Positions 16,038 through 25,103 of a stretch of DNA of 50,541 bases are shown here, one piece after another. The number at the start of each line of letters is the position of its first letter. Within the stretch, counting starts at the first letter, position 1. Below the pieces are notes generated by a model. The model was not told where the DNA came from and did no database searches. It was given only the letters and a program-made list of their open reading frames with translations. The DNA comes from an uncultured Candidatus Peregrinibacteria bacterium (GTDB lineage Bacteria > Patescibacteriota > Gracilibacteria > UBA1369). The position numbers and the translations under genes were made by a program. The stretch is taken from contig CALMAI010000033.1 in NCBI GenBank assembly GCA_937858825.1, positions 1-50,541 of the forward strand. The letters are read 5' to 3'.

Positions 16038-18707
16038 ATGAAACGTTTATCCATTTTTACCCTCTTTGCCCTGCTCTTGGGAATTATCCCTACAGCAAGC
16101 GCGCAAACACAAACATTTCCCGACGTCTGGTCATCACACGTCAACTATGATGCCATCGACTACCTCAAAGACGAAGGCATTATTGAAGGTTACCCGGATG
16201 GTGAATATAAGCCATCCATCAACATTAACCGCGCCGAATTTACCAAAATTATTGTCGGAGCAATTGTTGACGATCCACAAGGATCAAACTGTTTCACCGA
16301 TGTACAGGATCAATGGTTTGCCAAATACGTCTGTCAGGCAAGTGAAATGGGAATTGTTGATGGATACCCGGACGGATCGTTCAAGCCAGCCGACAACATT
16401 AACTTTTCAGAGGCGGCAAAGATCATTTCAAATGCGTATGAAAAAGATGCACAGGACGAATTAGGAGAACGATGGTTTAAAGAGTATGTTGATGCGCTCG
16501 CAGAAGAAAAAGCCATTCCATTTTCAGTAAACTTTTTTGACGAAAAAGTCACTCGTGATGAAATGGCAGAAATGATTTATCGCCTCAAGGCCGATGTAGA
16601 AAACAAAGCCAGCCGTACGTATGAAGAAATCAATGCCGATAAATTTGTGACCGTTGATTCATGTGAAGCGATTGTAGAAAGAATCCAGGCCAACAATGTC
16701 TATTATAATTACGGTCTTGGTGGTGGGCTTGGAGCAGTAGAAGAAGATGCCGTTATGATGGACTCTGCTGAAGGAGAGGCCGGAGCAACACCAGCGCCGG
16801 CTACAGCGCCAACAGATGGCGTAGCCAACCAGTCTTCAGAAACAAAAGCTGCCGACGACTACTCAAGCACCAATGTTCAGGTTGCCGGCGTTGACGAAGC
16901 TGACATTGTAAAGAACGACGGAAAATATATCTATCTCATCAAGAACGGAACAATCCGGATTATAGATGCTTATCCAGCCGACCAGATGGAAGAGCTTGTT
17001 TCATTGACTCTTGGTGACGAGGGAGAAGATTTCTGGCCATCAGAAATGTATGTGGATGGAGACACATTGGTCGTTATTGGATCAACCTGGCGTTATGAAG
17101 AGCCGACCATGACTGAAGAGACTCCAGAAACAGCAAAGATGATCGCGCCTTATTACTACCAAAATAGAACCCGTGTATACGTTTTGGATATAACAGACCG
17201 AAACGCTCCAAAAGTGAGCCGAAAAGTTGATTTTGACGGAAGCTATTCAACATCACGAAAAGTTGGAGACACCCTTTACACCGTCATGAACCAATATGCG
17301 TATTACCCATACGATTTCTATGAAAATCCGGGTCAGTACGACTCAGACATGATCATTCCTCACATGATCGACTCAACGCAGGGCGTGGAAGAACTGGTTG
17401 CACCATGTGGAGACATAAAGATATTCCCAAAAGATCAGCGCAATAACTTCCTTATTACAGCGGCAATTCCACTCAACGACACCGACACAAAAATTGCCCG
17501 AAACGTTCTTATTGGAAGCGCCGACAACGTTTACGCATCCCGAAAAAACATGTACGTCACGGCAACCGATTGGAGTGGAGGATGGGAGCGTCCAGTAAAT
17601 GAAACAACAACTGCCATCTACCGTTTCGCTCTTGGCATCAACAATATTGAATACGCGAATAGAGGAAACGTTCCAGGGCATGTACTCAACCAGTTCAGCA
17701 TGGATGAGTATGCAAATAATTTCCGCATTGCAACCACTACAGACAACTGGGAGGAGGGGGCAAGTAACAATCTCTATGTTCTAGATCAAAACATGAATCT
17801 GGTAGGATCACTGGAAAACATTGCCAAAGGAGAAAGCATTTTCTCTGTTCGATTTGCTGGAAACCGTGCCTACATGGTCACTTTCCTACGTGTCGATCCG
17901 CTCTTTGTCATCGGACTTGAAGATCCATCTAATCCAAAAATCCTTGGAGAACTCAAAATTCCAGGATTCAGCAACTACCTTCACCCATTCGATGAAAACC
18001 ATTTAATCGGATTCGGAAAAGATGTAGATCCTGGAGATTCAGAAGTCGATGATGACGATTTTGTCCTCTGGAATCAGGTTCAGGGACTCAAAATAGGACT
18101 CTTCGATGTTACTGACGTGAATAATCCAAAAGAGCTCTACAGCGAAGTAATTGGAGATCAGGGCACCGATAGTCAACTCCTCTACAATCACAAAGCCCTT
18201 CTCTTTGACAAAGAAAAAGAGCTGCTGGCATTCCCAATTTCAGTCTATGAATACCAGGACGAAAGCAGCTGTCAGGATTACACCTATTCAAGCTGTCCAA
18301 GTGACTGCCGCCGGATCTGTGAGCCGTCAGTCTGTAACTTTGATAACGGCATCCTCGTTTGTACAGCCGACTGTGACGGGCCAAGCAGTTGTGTTCCACA
18401 AGAGTTGAAGTACGGACAAAAAACTTTTGAAGGAGCCTACGTCTACAACCTCAACCTGGAAGACGGATTCACCTTAAAAGGAAAGATCAATCATCACGAT
18501 GAAGATGACCTTTCAAACCTCTCTGAAACCGGATGGGTAGATTACCAAAAGGCTATTGATCGACTGGTCTATATTGGAGAAAATCTCTACTCTATTTCAC
18601 AATGGGGTATTAAGGCCAACCTCCTGGACAACCTGACAGAATTGAACTTCATTGAACTCGCCGGCAACTACGACGGCGGATACTTTGATCAGCCAATTCC
18701 ATTATAG
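16038..18707 (+). CDS. SLH-domain protein with secreted beta-propeller domain
   Basis: An 889-aa secreted protein. Signal peptide MKRLSIFTLFALLLGIIPTASAQ. Three SLH motifs follow at about residues 27-75, 85-135 and 145-195 (FPDVWSSHVNYDAIDYL, GIIEGYPDGEYKP, INRAEFTKII; then MGIVDGYPDGSFKP). These bind secondary wall polymers. An Ala/Pro/Thr linker leads into a beta-propeller domain of the archaeal/bacterial secreted family (VQVAGVDEADIVKNDGKYIYLI near residue 280) extending to the C-terminus. A cysteine-rich insertion at about residues 743-786 has eight Cys in about 43 residues. Likely an S-layer or surface-display protein held by SLH motifs. Has its own terminator. Confidence 0.9.
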   Translation: MKRLSIFTLFALLLGIIPTASAQTQTFPDVWSSHVNYDAIDYLKDEGIIEGYPDGEYKPSININRAEFTKIIVGAIVDDPQGSNCFTDVQDQWFAKYVCQASEMGIVDGYPDGSFKPADNINFSEAAKIISNAYEKDAQDELGERWFKEYVDALAEEKAIPFSVNFFDEKVTRDEMAEMIYRLKADVENKASRTYEEINADKFVTVDSCEAIVERIQANNVYYNYGLGGGLGAVEEDAVMMDSAEGEAGATPAPATAPTDGVANQSSETKAADDYSSTNVQVAGVDEADIVKNDGKYIYLIKNGTIRIIDAYPADQMEELVSLTLGDEGEDFWPSEMYVDGDTLVVIGSTWRYEEPTMTEETPETAKMIAPYYYQNRTRVYVLDITDRNAPKVSRKVDFDGSYSTSRKVGDTLYTVMNQYAYYPYDFYENPGQYDSDMIIPHMIDSTQGVEELVAPCGDIKIFPKDQRNNFLITAAIPLNDTDTKIARNVLIGSADNVYASRKNMYVTATDWSGGWERPVNETTTAIYRFALGINNIEYANRGNVPGHVLNQFSMDEYANNFRIATTTDNWEEGASNNLYVLDQNMNLVGSLENIAKGESIFSVRFAGNRAYMVTFLRVDPLFVIGLEDPSNPKILGELKIPGFSNYLHPFDENHLIGFGKDVDPGDSEVDDDDFVLWNQVQGLKIGLFDVTDVNNPKELYSEVIGDQGTDSQLLYNHKALLFDKEKELLAFPISVYEYQDESSCQDYTYSSCPSDCRRICEPSVCNFDNGILVCTADCDGPSSCVPQELKYGQKTFEGAYVYNLNLEDGFTLKGKINHHDEDDLSNLSETGWVDYQKAIDRLVYIGENLYSISQWGIKANLLDNLTELNFIELAGNYDGGYFDQPIPL

Positions 18708-18717
18708 GAACAAAGCA

Positions 18718-18756
18718 AAAAGCCCCGCCCTTCTTATGAGGTGGCGGGGCTTTTTT
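18718..18756. terminator. strong bidirectional terminator
   Basis: Stem AGCCCCGCC (18721-18729) / GGCGGGGCT (18743-18751), extended by A and T runs, with T6 on the plus strand and a matching T-rich exit on the minus strand. It lies between the convergent SLH/propeller gene and the minus-strand hypothetical, overlapping the stop of the latter. Confidence 0.92.
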
Positions 18757-19228
18757 ATTCTCCATCAGTTCCAGTGGCCGAAAGCGGTTCACAGCCGGTC
18801 GCTGCGTACTTCGCCCTATAAAAATCGGTTACACCATCCAGTTCAAAAAGCGCACGACGCGCCTCTTTCACATTCGGTATATCCAATATCATATTCACAT
18901 CATCTTCAGTAATAATTTGAGCGCCAAGGAGCTCACGAATCTTCCGTCCAATACCCTCACAAATAAAAAGTTCATACATGGCGCTGATCGGCTCAGACCC
19001 CATAAGCTTATCGCCCATTTTTTCTGCGATCTCCTGTCTCTCCAGGAGCTCTTCAACCCGCCGATTAATATAAAAGGTCAAATCCAAGGCCTGCTGTGCT
19101 TCAAGAAGTGAAAGCCGGGCCAGCCGGGCCAAACGCTCACTCTGATCAATCGTTATTTTATCGTTTGTCCCCAATTCAACGAGTTCCTCAATAAACTGTT
19201 GATACTGATCGTTATGCAGAGAGTTCAT
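18755..19228 (-). CDS. hypothetical helical protein
   Basis: A 157-aa protein, predicted mostly alpha-helical and soluble, with heptad-like stretches (SERLARLARLSLLEAQQALDL, RRVEELLERQEIAEKM). No signal peptide or transmembrane segment and no family recognised. A perfect TATAAT (19242-19237, minus strand) is 8 nt before the ATG, so the transcript is probably leaderless, which supports the start and that the gene is real. The stop sits in the T run of the bidirectional terminator. Confidence 0.72.
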   Translation of the reverse strand: MNSLHNDQYQQFIEELVELGTNDKITIDQSERLARLARLSLLEAQQALDLTFYINRRVEELLERQEIAEKMGDKLMGSEPISAMYELFICEGIGRKIRELLGAQIITEDDVNMILDIPNVKEARRALFELDGVTDFYRAKYAATGCEPLSATGTDGE

Positions 19229-19312
19229 ACAGGCGCATTATATTGAGAAGCCAACATAGCGCAGCCACACGCCAGCGTCAATAAACTCATCTGGATACTG
19301 GAAACTTCTCTA

Positions 19313-19588
19313 TCAACATTCATCAAGCCTTTTTTTGAATCGTTCAAGCATCTGATTCGAAATCTGCAAAGCTTCAACCAAAGCAGCTTCATTCATTGGT
19401 AGAAATCGAGAAGGTTTTTCATCTTTTGTCAGACCCAATGAACGAATGACATATTTATCACCAGCCTTTAATCCATCCAGTTTCATGCGGATGCTTTCTA
19501 TTCTATCTTCAATAGCGGCAATATGTTTCTCGATCCGCTGCGATCTTTTCTCTGGTAAAGAATCTGGGTTTTTTGGTAAAAATTCCAT
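19313..19588 (-). CDS. small hypothetical coiled-coil protein
   Basis: A 91-aa protein if started at the ATG at 19588 (MEFLPKNPDSLPEK); the frame stays open to 19633 but the extra 15 residues run through an AT-rich promoter-like segment. Residues about 20-45 form a likely coiled coil (RIEKHIAAIEDRIESIRMKL). No signal peptide. Family not recognised. Isolated, with an AT-rich spacer on either side. Confidence 0.55.
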   Translation of the reverse strand: MEFLPKNPDSLPEKRSQRIEKHIAAIEDRIESIRMKLDGLKAGDKYVIRSLGLTKDEKPSRFLPMNEAALVEALQISNQMLERFKKRLDEC

Positions 19589-19749
19589 TTTAAATTCGGT
19601 AAAAGTCTCTGTTAAAGAAATGTATAAATACATTAAAAGAGTCCTTTTGTAAAGAATGTATAAAAATTGTCATCAATAAATGAGTATAACTTTACAGTAG
19701 GAAGTTTTCATATTAAAGTACTAGAAGGCTTACACATTAGAAGCAAAGA

Positions 19750-22700
19750 ATGAAACAATTACGCATTCTTCAACTCCTGATCGTTTCACTCGGTGCGGTT
19801 TTAAGTCTGTCTATAGCTCCACCAGCATCAGCGGCAACACTCACCGTTAATGAGTACACAGATGGAGCAGAATCAGGAAATACATCTGGAACATGTAATC
19901 TTCGTGAGGCTATTCAGGCTATAAACAATGGAGCAGACATTGCAGGGGATTGCACAGCAACCGGAACATATGGGACTGCCGACGAGATCCAGTTTACAGG
20001 AACCTTTCCGCAGACCTACACGCTCACATGGGATGCAGGAGGAGGGACTGCGCACCCACTTATCGTTGATAACGACGTTACGATTACCGGTCCAGGCTCT
20101 GGAAGCCTCACTATTGATGGAAATGAGGAGGCTCAGGTCTTTTTCCTAGGGAAAGAATATACCGGGACAGGAGTCACATTCGACCTTTCAGGAATCACTC
20201 TGGCCAATGGAGACGCAACGGTGGCATTTGGATCATATGGGTACAATGCCGGAGAAGGAGGTTTAATCTACAGCCAGGATGGTGGAGATATAACCCTGGA
20301 TGACGTCATTTTAAATAGCGGTAACTCCGCAGGCGGAGGAAATATCTATATTGGAGCAAACTCCACAGCGACAATCAATGATACACAAATCATAGATGGA
20401 CAGTCGTTATTTGGTGGAAGAGGGGGAGGAATTTATATAGGAACCGGATCAGAGGTAACCATCACAAATTCCATCATTAATGGGAATACAACGGCAAGCC
20501 AGAACGGAGGGGGAATTTATTCTGATGCAGTACTCCTGGAAATACGAAATAGTACAATAAGCAACAATCTAACAGATACGAATAACTCTGATTTCGCCCA
20601 AGGAGGAGGGATCTTTTCTGATACGCAGGCAGGTAGCGAATTTATACTGGTGGATAGTCGGGTTTTCAACAATTTTGCCCCAACCGATGGAGGAGGAGTT
20701 CTTACAGATGCAGATTCAATTTTCATAGATGGAACAGAAGTGAGTGGTAATACAGCGGATGCCAGCGGAGGTGGAGTAAAAATCGGCGGGAGTAATGCAG
20801 TAATCATCAATTCAACACTCAGTGGGAACCATGCTGGGTCGGAAGGTGGAGCCTTTAATCTCGTCGGAACAGGGTTTGTCTATTTCATCCACAGTACAAT
20901 CACTGCCAACACCATTACAAATCAGACCCGGGGAGCAGGGCTTCATTTTGCGAATAGCGGTAATATGCACCTTATTGGGACAATTTTGGCAGAAAACAAT
21001 ACAACAGGAGACAACGACGACTGCTTTACTTTTGACACCCCGACCATTACGTCAGGAGGATACAACCTTATTGGTGTGAATAACGGATGTTCAGCATTTT
21101 TTACACCGGATGGATCAGACATCGTTGGAACATCAGCTTCACCGGAAGCAGCAAATCTTCAGGCTCTGGCGGACAATGATGGACCTGATTCACCGACAAC
21201 AACCCCCCAAACACATGAGGTCACAGTAGCATCAACCAATGTATGGGAAGCAATTCCAGCTGCAACATGCACGAACACATTTACCGCCGCCAACTACGGC
21301 CCGGGAGGGAGTGTAGTCGATACCACAGCACATCCATTTGGGACAAACGTCCTTGCCGAGTTCGCGGCTATCACTCTCCAGGACCAAAGAGACTATCCCC
21401 GCCCTGGAATGACCGATTGTGAAATTGGGGCATTCGAAAATGCAACATTGGCAGTCTACGATTATGGTGACGCCCCAGATTCATACGCAACACTCACTGC
21501 ATCAACAGGTGCATTCCACACGATCGATGCAGATCTTCTTATGGGAACAGCTGTCGATGATGAACTGGATGGACAACCAACAGCATCAGCAGATGGAGAT
21601 GACCTCAACGGAACAACCCCGGACGATGAAGATGGGGTAACCTTTTCAACTCTCGCTGAGTCAAATAGCGGGACTGCGGATGTTCAAATCATAAATAACA
21701 CAGGAGGAAACGCCTACCTTCAGGCATGGATCGACTACGACAGCAATGGAGCATTCGACGCTGGAGAGCAGGTTGCTACCGACGTTGCAGCCAACGCATC
21801 TGGAACAATAAGCATTAATATATCCCCTCCACCAGGCTCAGCAGGAACCACATATGCCCGTTTCCGGCTGACTCCAACAATGGGACTTGGATCAAGTGGT
21901 GATGGAGGAATAGGAGAAGTGGAAGACTATCAAATTACTATCAACAATAGTGATTCAACAGTATCATCAGGTGGTGGAGGTGGTGGAGGTCGATCCACCC
22001 CGCTGCAGATCCCGCAACCATCAGAAGATCCACCGGAAGAGTCCCCGGAAACCCCACAAGACCCGGAAGAATTAATCGAAGCCGCGATTGAAAAAGTTGC
22101 GGAAGCGCCACCACGACAACTTGTCCGCGTAAAGGACGACCTGGTTCATACTCAGGTCTGGCCACGAACCGGCGTCGACGCCACTATCTCATCCGCTTTG
22201 GCACGAGTGTACGGAGCAACATCTCCATTCAGTGATTTGGACATAAACCATCTCTATTTTGAACCAACAGTGGTTCTCTATCTGCAAGGAGTTGTTGAGG
22301 GATATCAGGATGGAACTGTTCAGTTGGAGCGTCACATATCGCGTGTCGAAGCATTGAAGCTCATCCTCTACACCACAGAATCCACTATTTTCGAAGATAA
22401 CCGCGCAATTTTCCCAGATACAGAAGAAGGAGCCTGGTATCAGCCATACCTCAATACAGCCCTGTATTTTGAGCTCATTGGAGGTTATGAAAACGGCAAT
22501 TTTGGACCAAATGATGATGTTACCTTTGGTCAGGCTTTCAAAATGATAAGTCAAATACTGAAATTTACCGTTTCAGAACAGGAGCAAACCGAACAACATT
22601 GGGCAGAAAAATACGCTCACGAGCTCCGCAAAAGAAATATCATCCCTCCAGAACTGAACAGCAATGAGCTCTACGATCAGCCAGTAACACGCGGCCAACT

Positions 22701-23178
22701 CTTTGCACTTATTTATCGTGCAATCATGTTTGTCGATCACGATCACGAAGCCTTCCTCGATACCATCGAATTAAGTATTCCAAAATTGAATATCAATAAC
22801 ATCCCAGTCCAGAGAACAGTGCTCAGCACAACCGCTATCTGGCTCAGAGATATTATTGATAGCACCGGCTTTTACGAAAATCCCCTTCCGGAAAAGAACG
22901 GACAATTGGTTATCTTTGGACATTCATCAAAATATATTTGGGATCCAAACACTTTTGGAACAATTTTCCGCCCATTTATCAACGATCTTAATGTTGGGGA
23001 CACGGTAGAATTGAGCATAGCCCGAACCGTCCACACATACGAAATTACGAACAAGGAAAAAGTACCGGAAGAAAATATCGACAATCTCAAAAATAATACC
23101 AGCGACCTCATTCTGTTTACCTGCGATCTAAACATCACGCAGCGATGGGTCTTTTCAGCAAAGGAGATCACACAATAA
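19750..23178 (+). CDS. beta-helix/GEVED/SLH surface protein with C-terminal sortase-like domain
   Basis: An 1142-aa secreted multidomain protein. Signal peptide at 1-28 (ending PPASAA). A CSLREA-type start (TCNLREAIQAINNG) leads a right-handed beta-helix rich in GGGIY-type turns to about residue 560. A GEVED module follows (about 570-735: DYGDAPDSY, WIDYDSNGAFDAGEQ, GEVEDYQITI). A glycine run and Pro/Glu linker (740-790) come next, then three SLH motifs (about 824, 886, 950: FSDLDINHLYFEP, GVVEGYQDG, PVTRGQLFALIYRA). The last 140 residues resemble a sortase: IELSIPKLNI, VIFGHSS (His1058), LNVGDTV, LILFTC (Cys1125) and QRWVFSA (Arg1132), the complete His-Cys-Arg triad. No transmembrane anchor is present. 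Probably a wall-bound adhesin that carries its own transpeptidase. Confidence 0.88.
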   Translation: MKQLRILQLLIVSLGAVLSLSIAPPASAATLTVNEYTDGAESGNTSGTCNLREAIQAINNGADIAGDCTATGTYGTADEIQFTGTFPQTYTLTWDAGGGTAHPLIVDNDVTITGPGSGSLTIDGNEEAQVFFLGKEYTGTGVTFDLSGITLANGDATVAFGSYGYNAGEGGLIYSQDGGDITLDDVILNSGNSAGGGNIYIGANSTATINDTQIIDGQSLFGGRGGGIYIGTGSEVTITNSIINGNTTASQNGGGIYSDAVLLEIRNSTISNNLTDTNNSDFAQGGGIFSDTQAGSEFILVDSRVFNNFAPTDGGGVLTDADSIFIDGTEVSGNTADASGGGVKIGGSNAVIINSTLSGNHAGSEGGAFNLVGTGFVYFIHSTITANTITNQTRGAGLHFANSGNMHLIGTILAENNTTGDNDDCFTFDTPTITSGGYNLIGVNNGCSAFFTPDGSDIVGTSASPEAANLQALADNDGPDSPTTTPQTHEVTVASTNVWEAIPAATCTNTFTAANYGPGGSVVDTTAHPFGTNVLAEFAAITLQDQRDYPRPGMTDCEIGAFENATLAVYDYGDAPDSYATLTASTGAFHTIDADLLMGTAVDDELDGQPTASADGDDLNGTTPDDEDGVTFSTLAESNSGTADVQIINNTGGNAYLQAWIDYDSNGAFDAGEQVATDVAANASGTISINISPPPGSAGTTYARFRLTPTMGLGSSGDGGIGEVEDYQITINNSDSTVSSGGGGGGGRSTPLQIPQPSEDPPEESPETPQDPEELIEAAIEKVAEAPPRQLVRVKDDLVHTQVWPRTGVDATISSALARVYGATSPFSDLDINHLYFEPTVVLYLQGVVEGYQDGTVQLERHISRVEALKLILYTTESTIFEDNRAIFPDTEEGAWYQPYLNTALYFELIGGYENGNFGPNDDVTFGQAFKMISQILKFTVSEQEQTEQHWAEKYAHELRKRNIIPPELNSNELYDQPVTRGQLFALIYRAIMFVDHDHEAFLDTIELSIPKLNINNIPVQRTVLSTTAIWLRDIIDSTGFYENPLPEKNGQLVIFGHSSKYIWDPNTFGTIFRPFINDLNVGDTVELSIARTVHTYEITNKEKVPEENIDNLKNNTSDLILFTCDLNITQRWVFSAKEITQ

Positions 23179-23196
23179 AAGCTCACGTGTGTGAGC
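23175..23196 (-). terminator. terminator of tRNA-Ser(TGA)
   Basis: Stem GCTCAC (23181-23186) / GTGAGC (23191-23196) with a 4-nt loop. Read on the minus strand it is followed by TTTTATT, which overlaps the stop codon of the convergent sortase-domain gene. On the plus strand no T run follows. Confidence 0.7.
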
Positions 23197-23215
23197 CTTC
23201 AGTATAATCCTATAA

Positions 23216-23305
23216 TGGCGGAGAGAGAGGGATTCGAACCCCCGAGGAGCTTGCACCCCTAACGGTTTTCAAGACCGCCGCTTTCGACCACTCAGCCATC
23301 TCTCC
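23216..23305 (-). tRNA. trnS: tRNA-Ser (TGA)
   Basis: Class II tRNA with long variable arm, acceptor GGAGAGA / TCTCTCC, anticodon stem-loop CGGTCTTGAAAACCG giving TGA, T loop GGTTCGAATCC, discriminator G and encoded CCA. Reads UCN serine codons. Monocistronic, with its own promoter and terminator. Confidence 0.96.
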
Positions 23306-23341
23306 ATATTTGGTTCCTGCTCACAGTTCATGAGCTTCCGT

Positions 23342-23370
23342 ACTATACAAAATTTCACTCCAGGCCACAA
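23342..23370 (-). promoter_or_regulatory. promoter of tRNA-Ser(TGA)
   Basis: TTGTGG (23370-23365), 17-bp spacer, TATAGT (23347-23342) on the minus strand. The roughly 30-nt leader contains an imperfect hairpin GCTCA...TGAGC (plus strand 23320-23335). Confidence 0.65.
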
Positions 23371-23493
23371 GACCACCTTTTTATATTACAAAGTATTATG
23401 TTTGTGGCTTCTATAAGCCGTAAATTTAGAATCAGTTAAAGAAATCTTCATTGGAGTTCCTCTATAACATCGTCGAAACATAACTCCTAAAAC

Positions 23494-23841
23494 ATGAAGA
23501 ACAAACATCAACTCACGCTTGAGTTTGCAAATCTCAAGATTAATACCAACACGCGAGAGGTCACCAGAAATGGACAACCCATCGATCTTCGCAAAAAAGA
23601 GTACGAGCTTTTGGAATTCCTGGCCAGAAATAAAGATAGAGTGCTCAACCGACTGACCATTCTGGAATATGTCTGGGATTACACCACCAGCATCGAAACA
23701 AACACCTTGGAAGTTCACATCGCCGCACTCCGCAAGAAAATCGACACCGAAAATTCACGGCGAATCTTCCAAACCATTCGGGGATATGGTTATAAACTCT
23801 GCGACGCCGCAGAGCCATCTTTATCAGAAACCGAAGCTTAA
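23494..23841 (+). CDS. orphan OmpR/PhoB-type winged-helix DNA-binding protein
   Basis: A 115-aa protein that is essentially only the effector domain of an OmpR-family response regulator. It has the beta-sheet start (FANLKINTNTREVTRNGQPIDL), the recognition region KKEYELLEFLARNKDRVLNRLTILEYVWD, and the winged end VHIAALRKKIDTENSRRIFQTIRGYGYKL. The receiver domain and phosphorylatable Asp are absent and no kinase is nearby. It binds DNA by family; its target and signal are unknown. GGAGTT / AACTCC inverted arms (23453-23458 and 23484-23489) flank the leader. The 3' end overlaps convergent ctpA by 4 bp. Confidence 0.88.
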   Translation: MKNKHQLTLEFANLKINTNTREVTRNGQPIDLRKKEYELLEFLARNKDRVLNRLTILEYVWDYTTSIETNTLEVHIAALRKKIDTENSRRIFQTIRGYGYKLCDAAEPSLSETEA

Positions 23842-25076
23842 AGATTCTTCAGATATTCAATAGCTGCATCAAGTTGAGGATCGCGATCCTGTTCATAATC
23901 CTCATCGGTCATGTCTACTTCAATATCGGGAGTAATACCAACATCGTCGATATTTGTTCCGTTTGGAGTAAACCATCGCGCAATCGTCAGGCGAATACTC
24001 GACCCATCGCTCAACTGGTCAACCTCCTGAACACTTCCTTTTCCAAAAGATGTTTGGCCAAGCACAATACCACGCTCATAATCCTGGATAGCACCAGCCA
24101 CAATTTCTGAAGCAGAAGCGGATCCATCATTAATCAAAACCACCATCGGAACATGCGGCAACCGCGGAGCTCCATCAACATAAAGCGTTTCATCATCGCC
24201 AGAATCACGCCGCTTAATCGTTACAGCCTCTATTTCACCCTCCAAGAAGTCAGACAAAATATCGACAGCAATCTCCAGATATCCACCACCATTATTTCGA
24301 AGATCAAGAATCACTCCTTTTGGTTCTTTCAAAAGGATTTCGTTCATCTTTTCCTCAAATTCAGGTGTGGTGTTGTCGTTAAACTGATAGACACTCAGCC
24401 AGAAAATACCCTCTTCCGGCTCCTCCAGATACACACTTTCAATATTAATAGTGTCACGGATAATTCCAAGATCAAACGGTTCATCACGACCATCGCGAAG
24501 AATAGTCAGAACAACCTTGGTTCCACGTTCCCCGCGAATATTCATAATCGCGTCAAAGAGCGTCATTTCACCAGTAAGATTTCCATCAATCTTATACACA
24601 ATATCTCCAGGAAGAAGCCCGGCGCTTTCAGCTGGCGACCCTTTCAAAGGAGTAACCACAACCAGTGCCTGCTCCCGGACCGTTAATTCAGCACCGATTC
24701 CTTCAAGTCGGCCATCCAGACTCTGAGTAAACTCAACAGTCTCATCCGGATTCATATAAACCGTATAAGGATCTTCAAGCGCGGCAACCATTCCCCGAAT
24801 AGCCCCATAAACCATCCGTTGCTTATCCAAAGAATGGTCATCAATATAGTTTTCCTCAAGTAGATTCCACACATCCCAAAAGACCTTCAAATCTGCTTTG
24901 GTTCCATCAGTCGGAGCAATCAAAGAAGAAAACGCCGCGACAGGCGAAACCTCTTCCTGCTCAATTCCTGACTCCGCAGAGCTTTTCAAAATATAATAAC
25001 TGGCACTCTCCCATCCAAATAAAAAAATGATGGCAAAAACCAAGAGATATTTTCCAAACTTTTGAAACTTCTTCAT
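23838..25076 (-). CDS. ctpA: C-terminal processing serine protease (CtpA/Prc, S41)
   Basis: A 412-aa membrane-anchored protease acting outside the cytoplasm on exported proteins. N-terminal transmembrane anchor at about residues 8-28 (YLLVFAIIFLFGWESASYYIL). An S41 N-terminal helical region follows, then a PDZ domain (GRLEGIGAELTVREQALVVV, SPAESAGLLPGDIVYKIDG). The catalytic domain has LDLRNNGGGYLE, the serine motif NDGSASASEIVAGA (near residue 318) and the catalytic Lys in FGKGSVQ (near 343). Complete Ser-Lys dyad. 27 bp downstream of ymdB on the same strand, so likely an operon. A candidate for processing the surface proteins in this window; that link is inference. Confidence 0.94.
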   Translation of the reverse strand: MKKFQKFGKYLLVFAIIFLFGWESASYYILKSSAESGIEQEEVSPVAAFSSLIAPTDGTKADLKVFWDVWNLLEENYIDDHSLDKQRMVYGAIRGMVAALEDPYTVYMNPDETVEFTQSLDGRLEGIGAELTVREQALVVVTPLKGSPAESAGLLPGDIVYKIDGNLTGEMTLFDAIMNIRGERGTKVVLTILRDGRDEPFDLGIIRDTINIESVYLEEPEEGIFWLSVYQFNDNTTPEFEEKMNEILLKEPKGVILDLRNNGGGYLEIAVDILSDFLEGEIEAVTIKRRDSGDDETLYVDGAPRLPHVPMVVLINDGSASASEIVAGAIQDYERGIVLGQTSFGKGSVQEVDQLSDGSSIRLTIARWFTPNGTNIDDVGITPDIEVDMTDEDYEQDRDPQLDAAIEYLKNL

Positions 25077-25103
25077 AACTATATTATGACATAAAAATAG
25101 CTA

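Noticed and set aside
20200-20900. Short repeated GGAGGA / GGTGGA runs as a possible DNA repeat or CRISPR
   Set aside because: They encode the GGG turns of a beta-helix; spacing and flanks are irregular and there are no spacers.
19873-22554. Several open frames antisense to the beta-helix/sortase gene
   Set aside because: They are by-products of the Gly/Thr/Asp-rich repeats; no promoter or family features.
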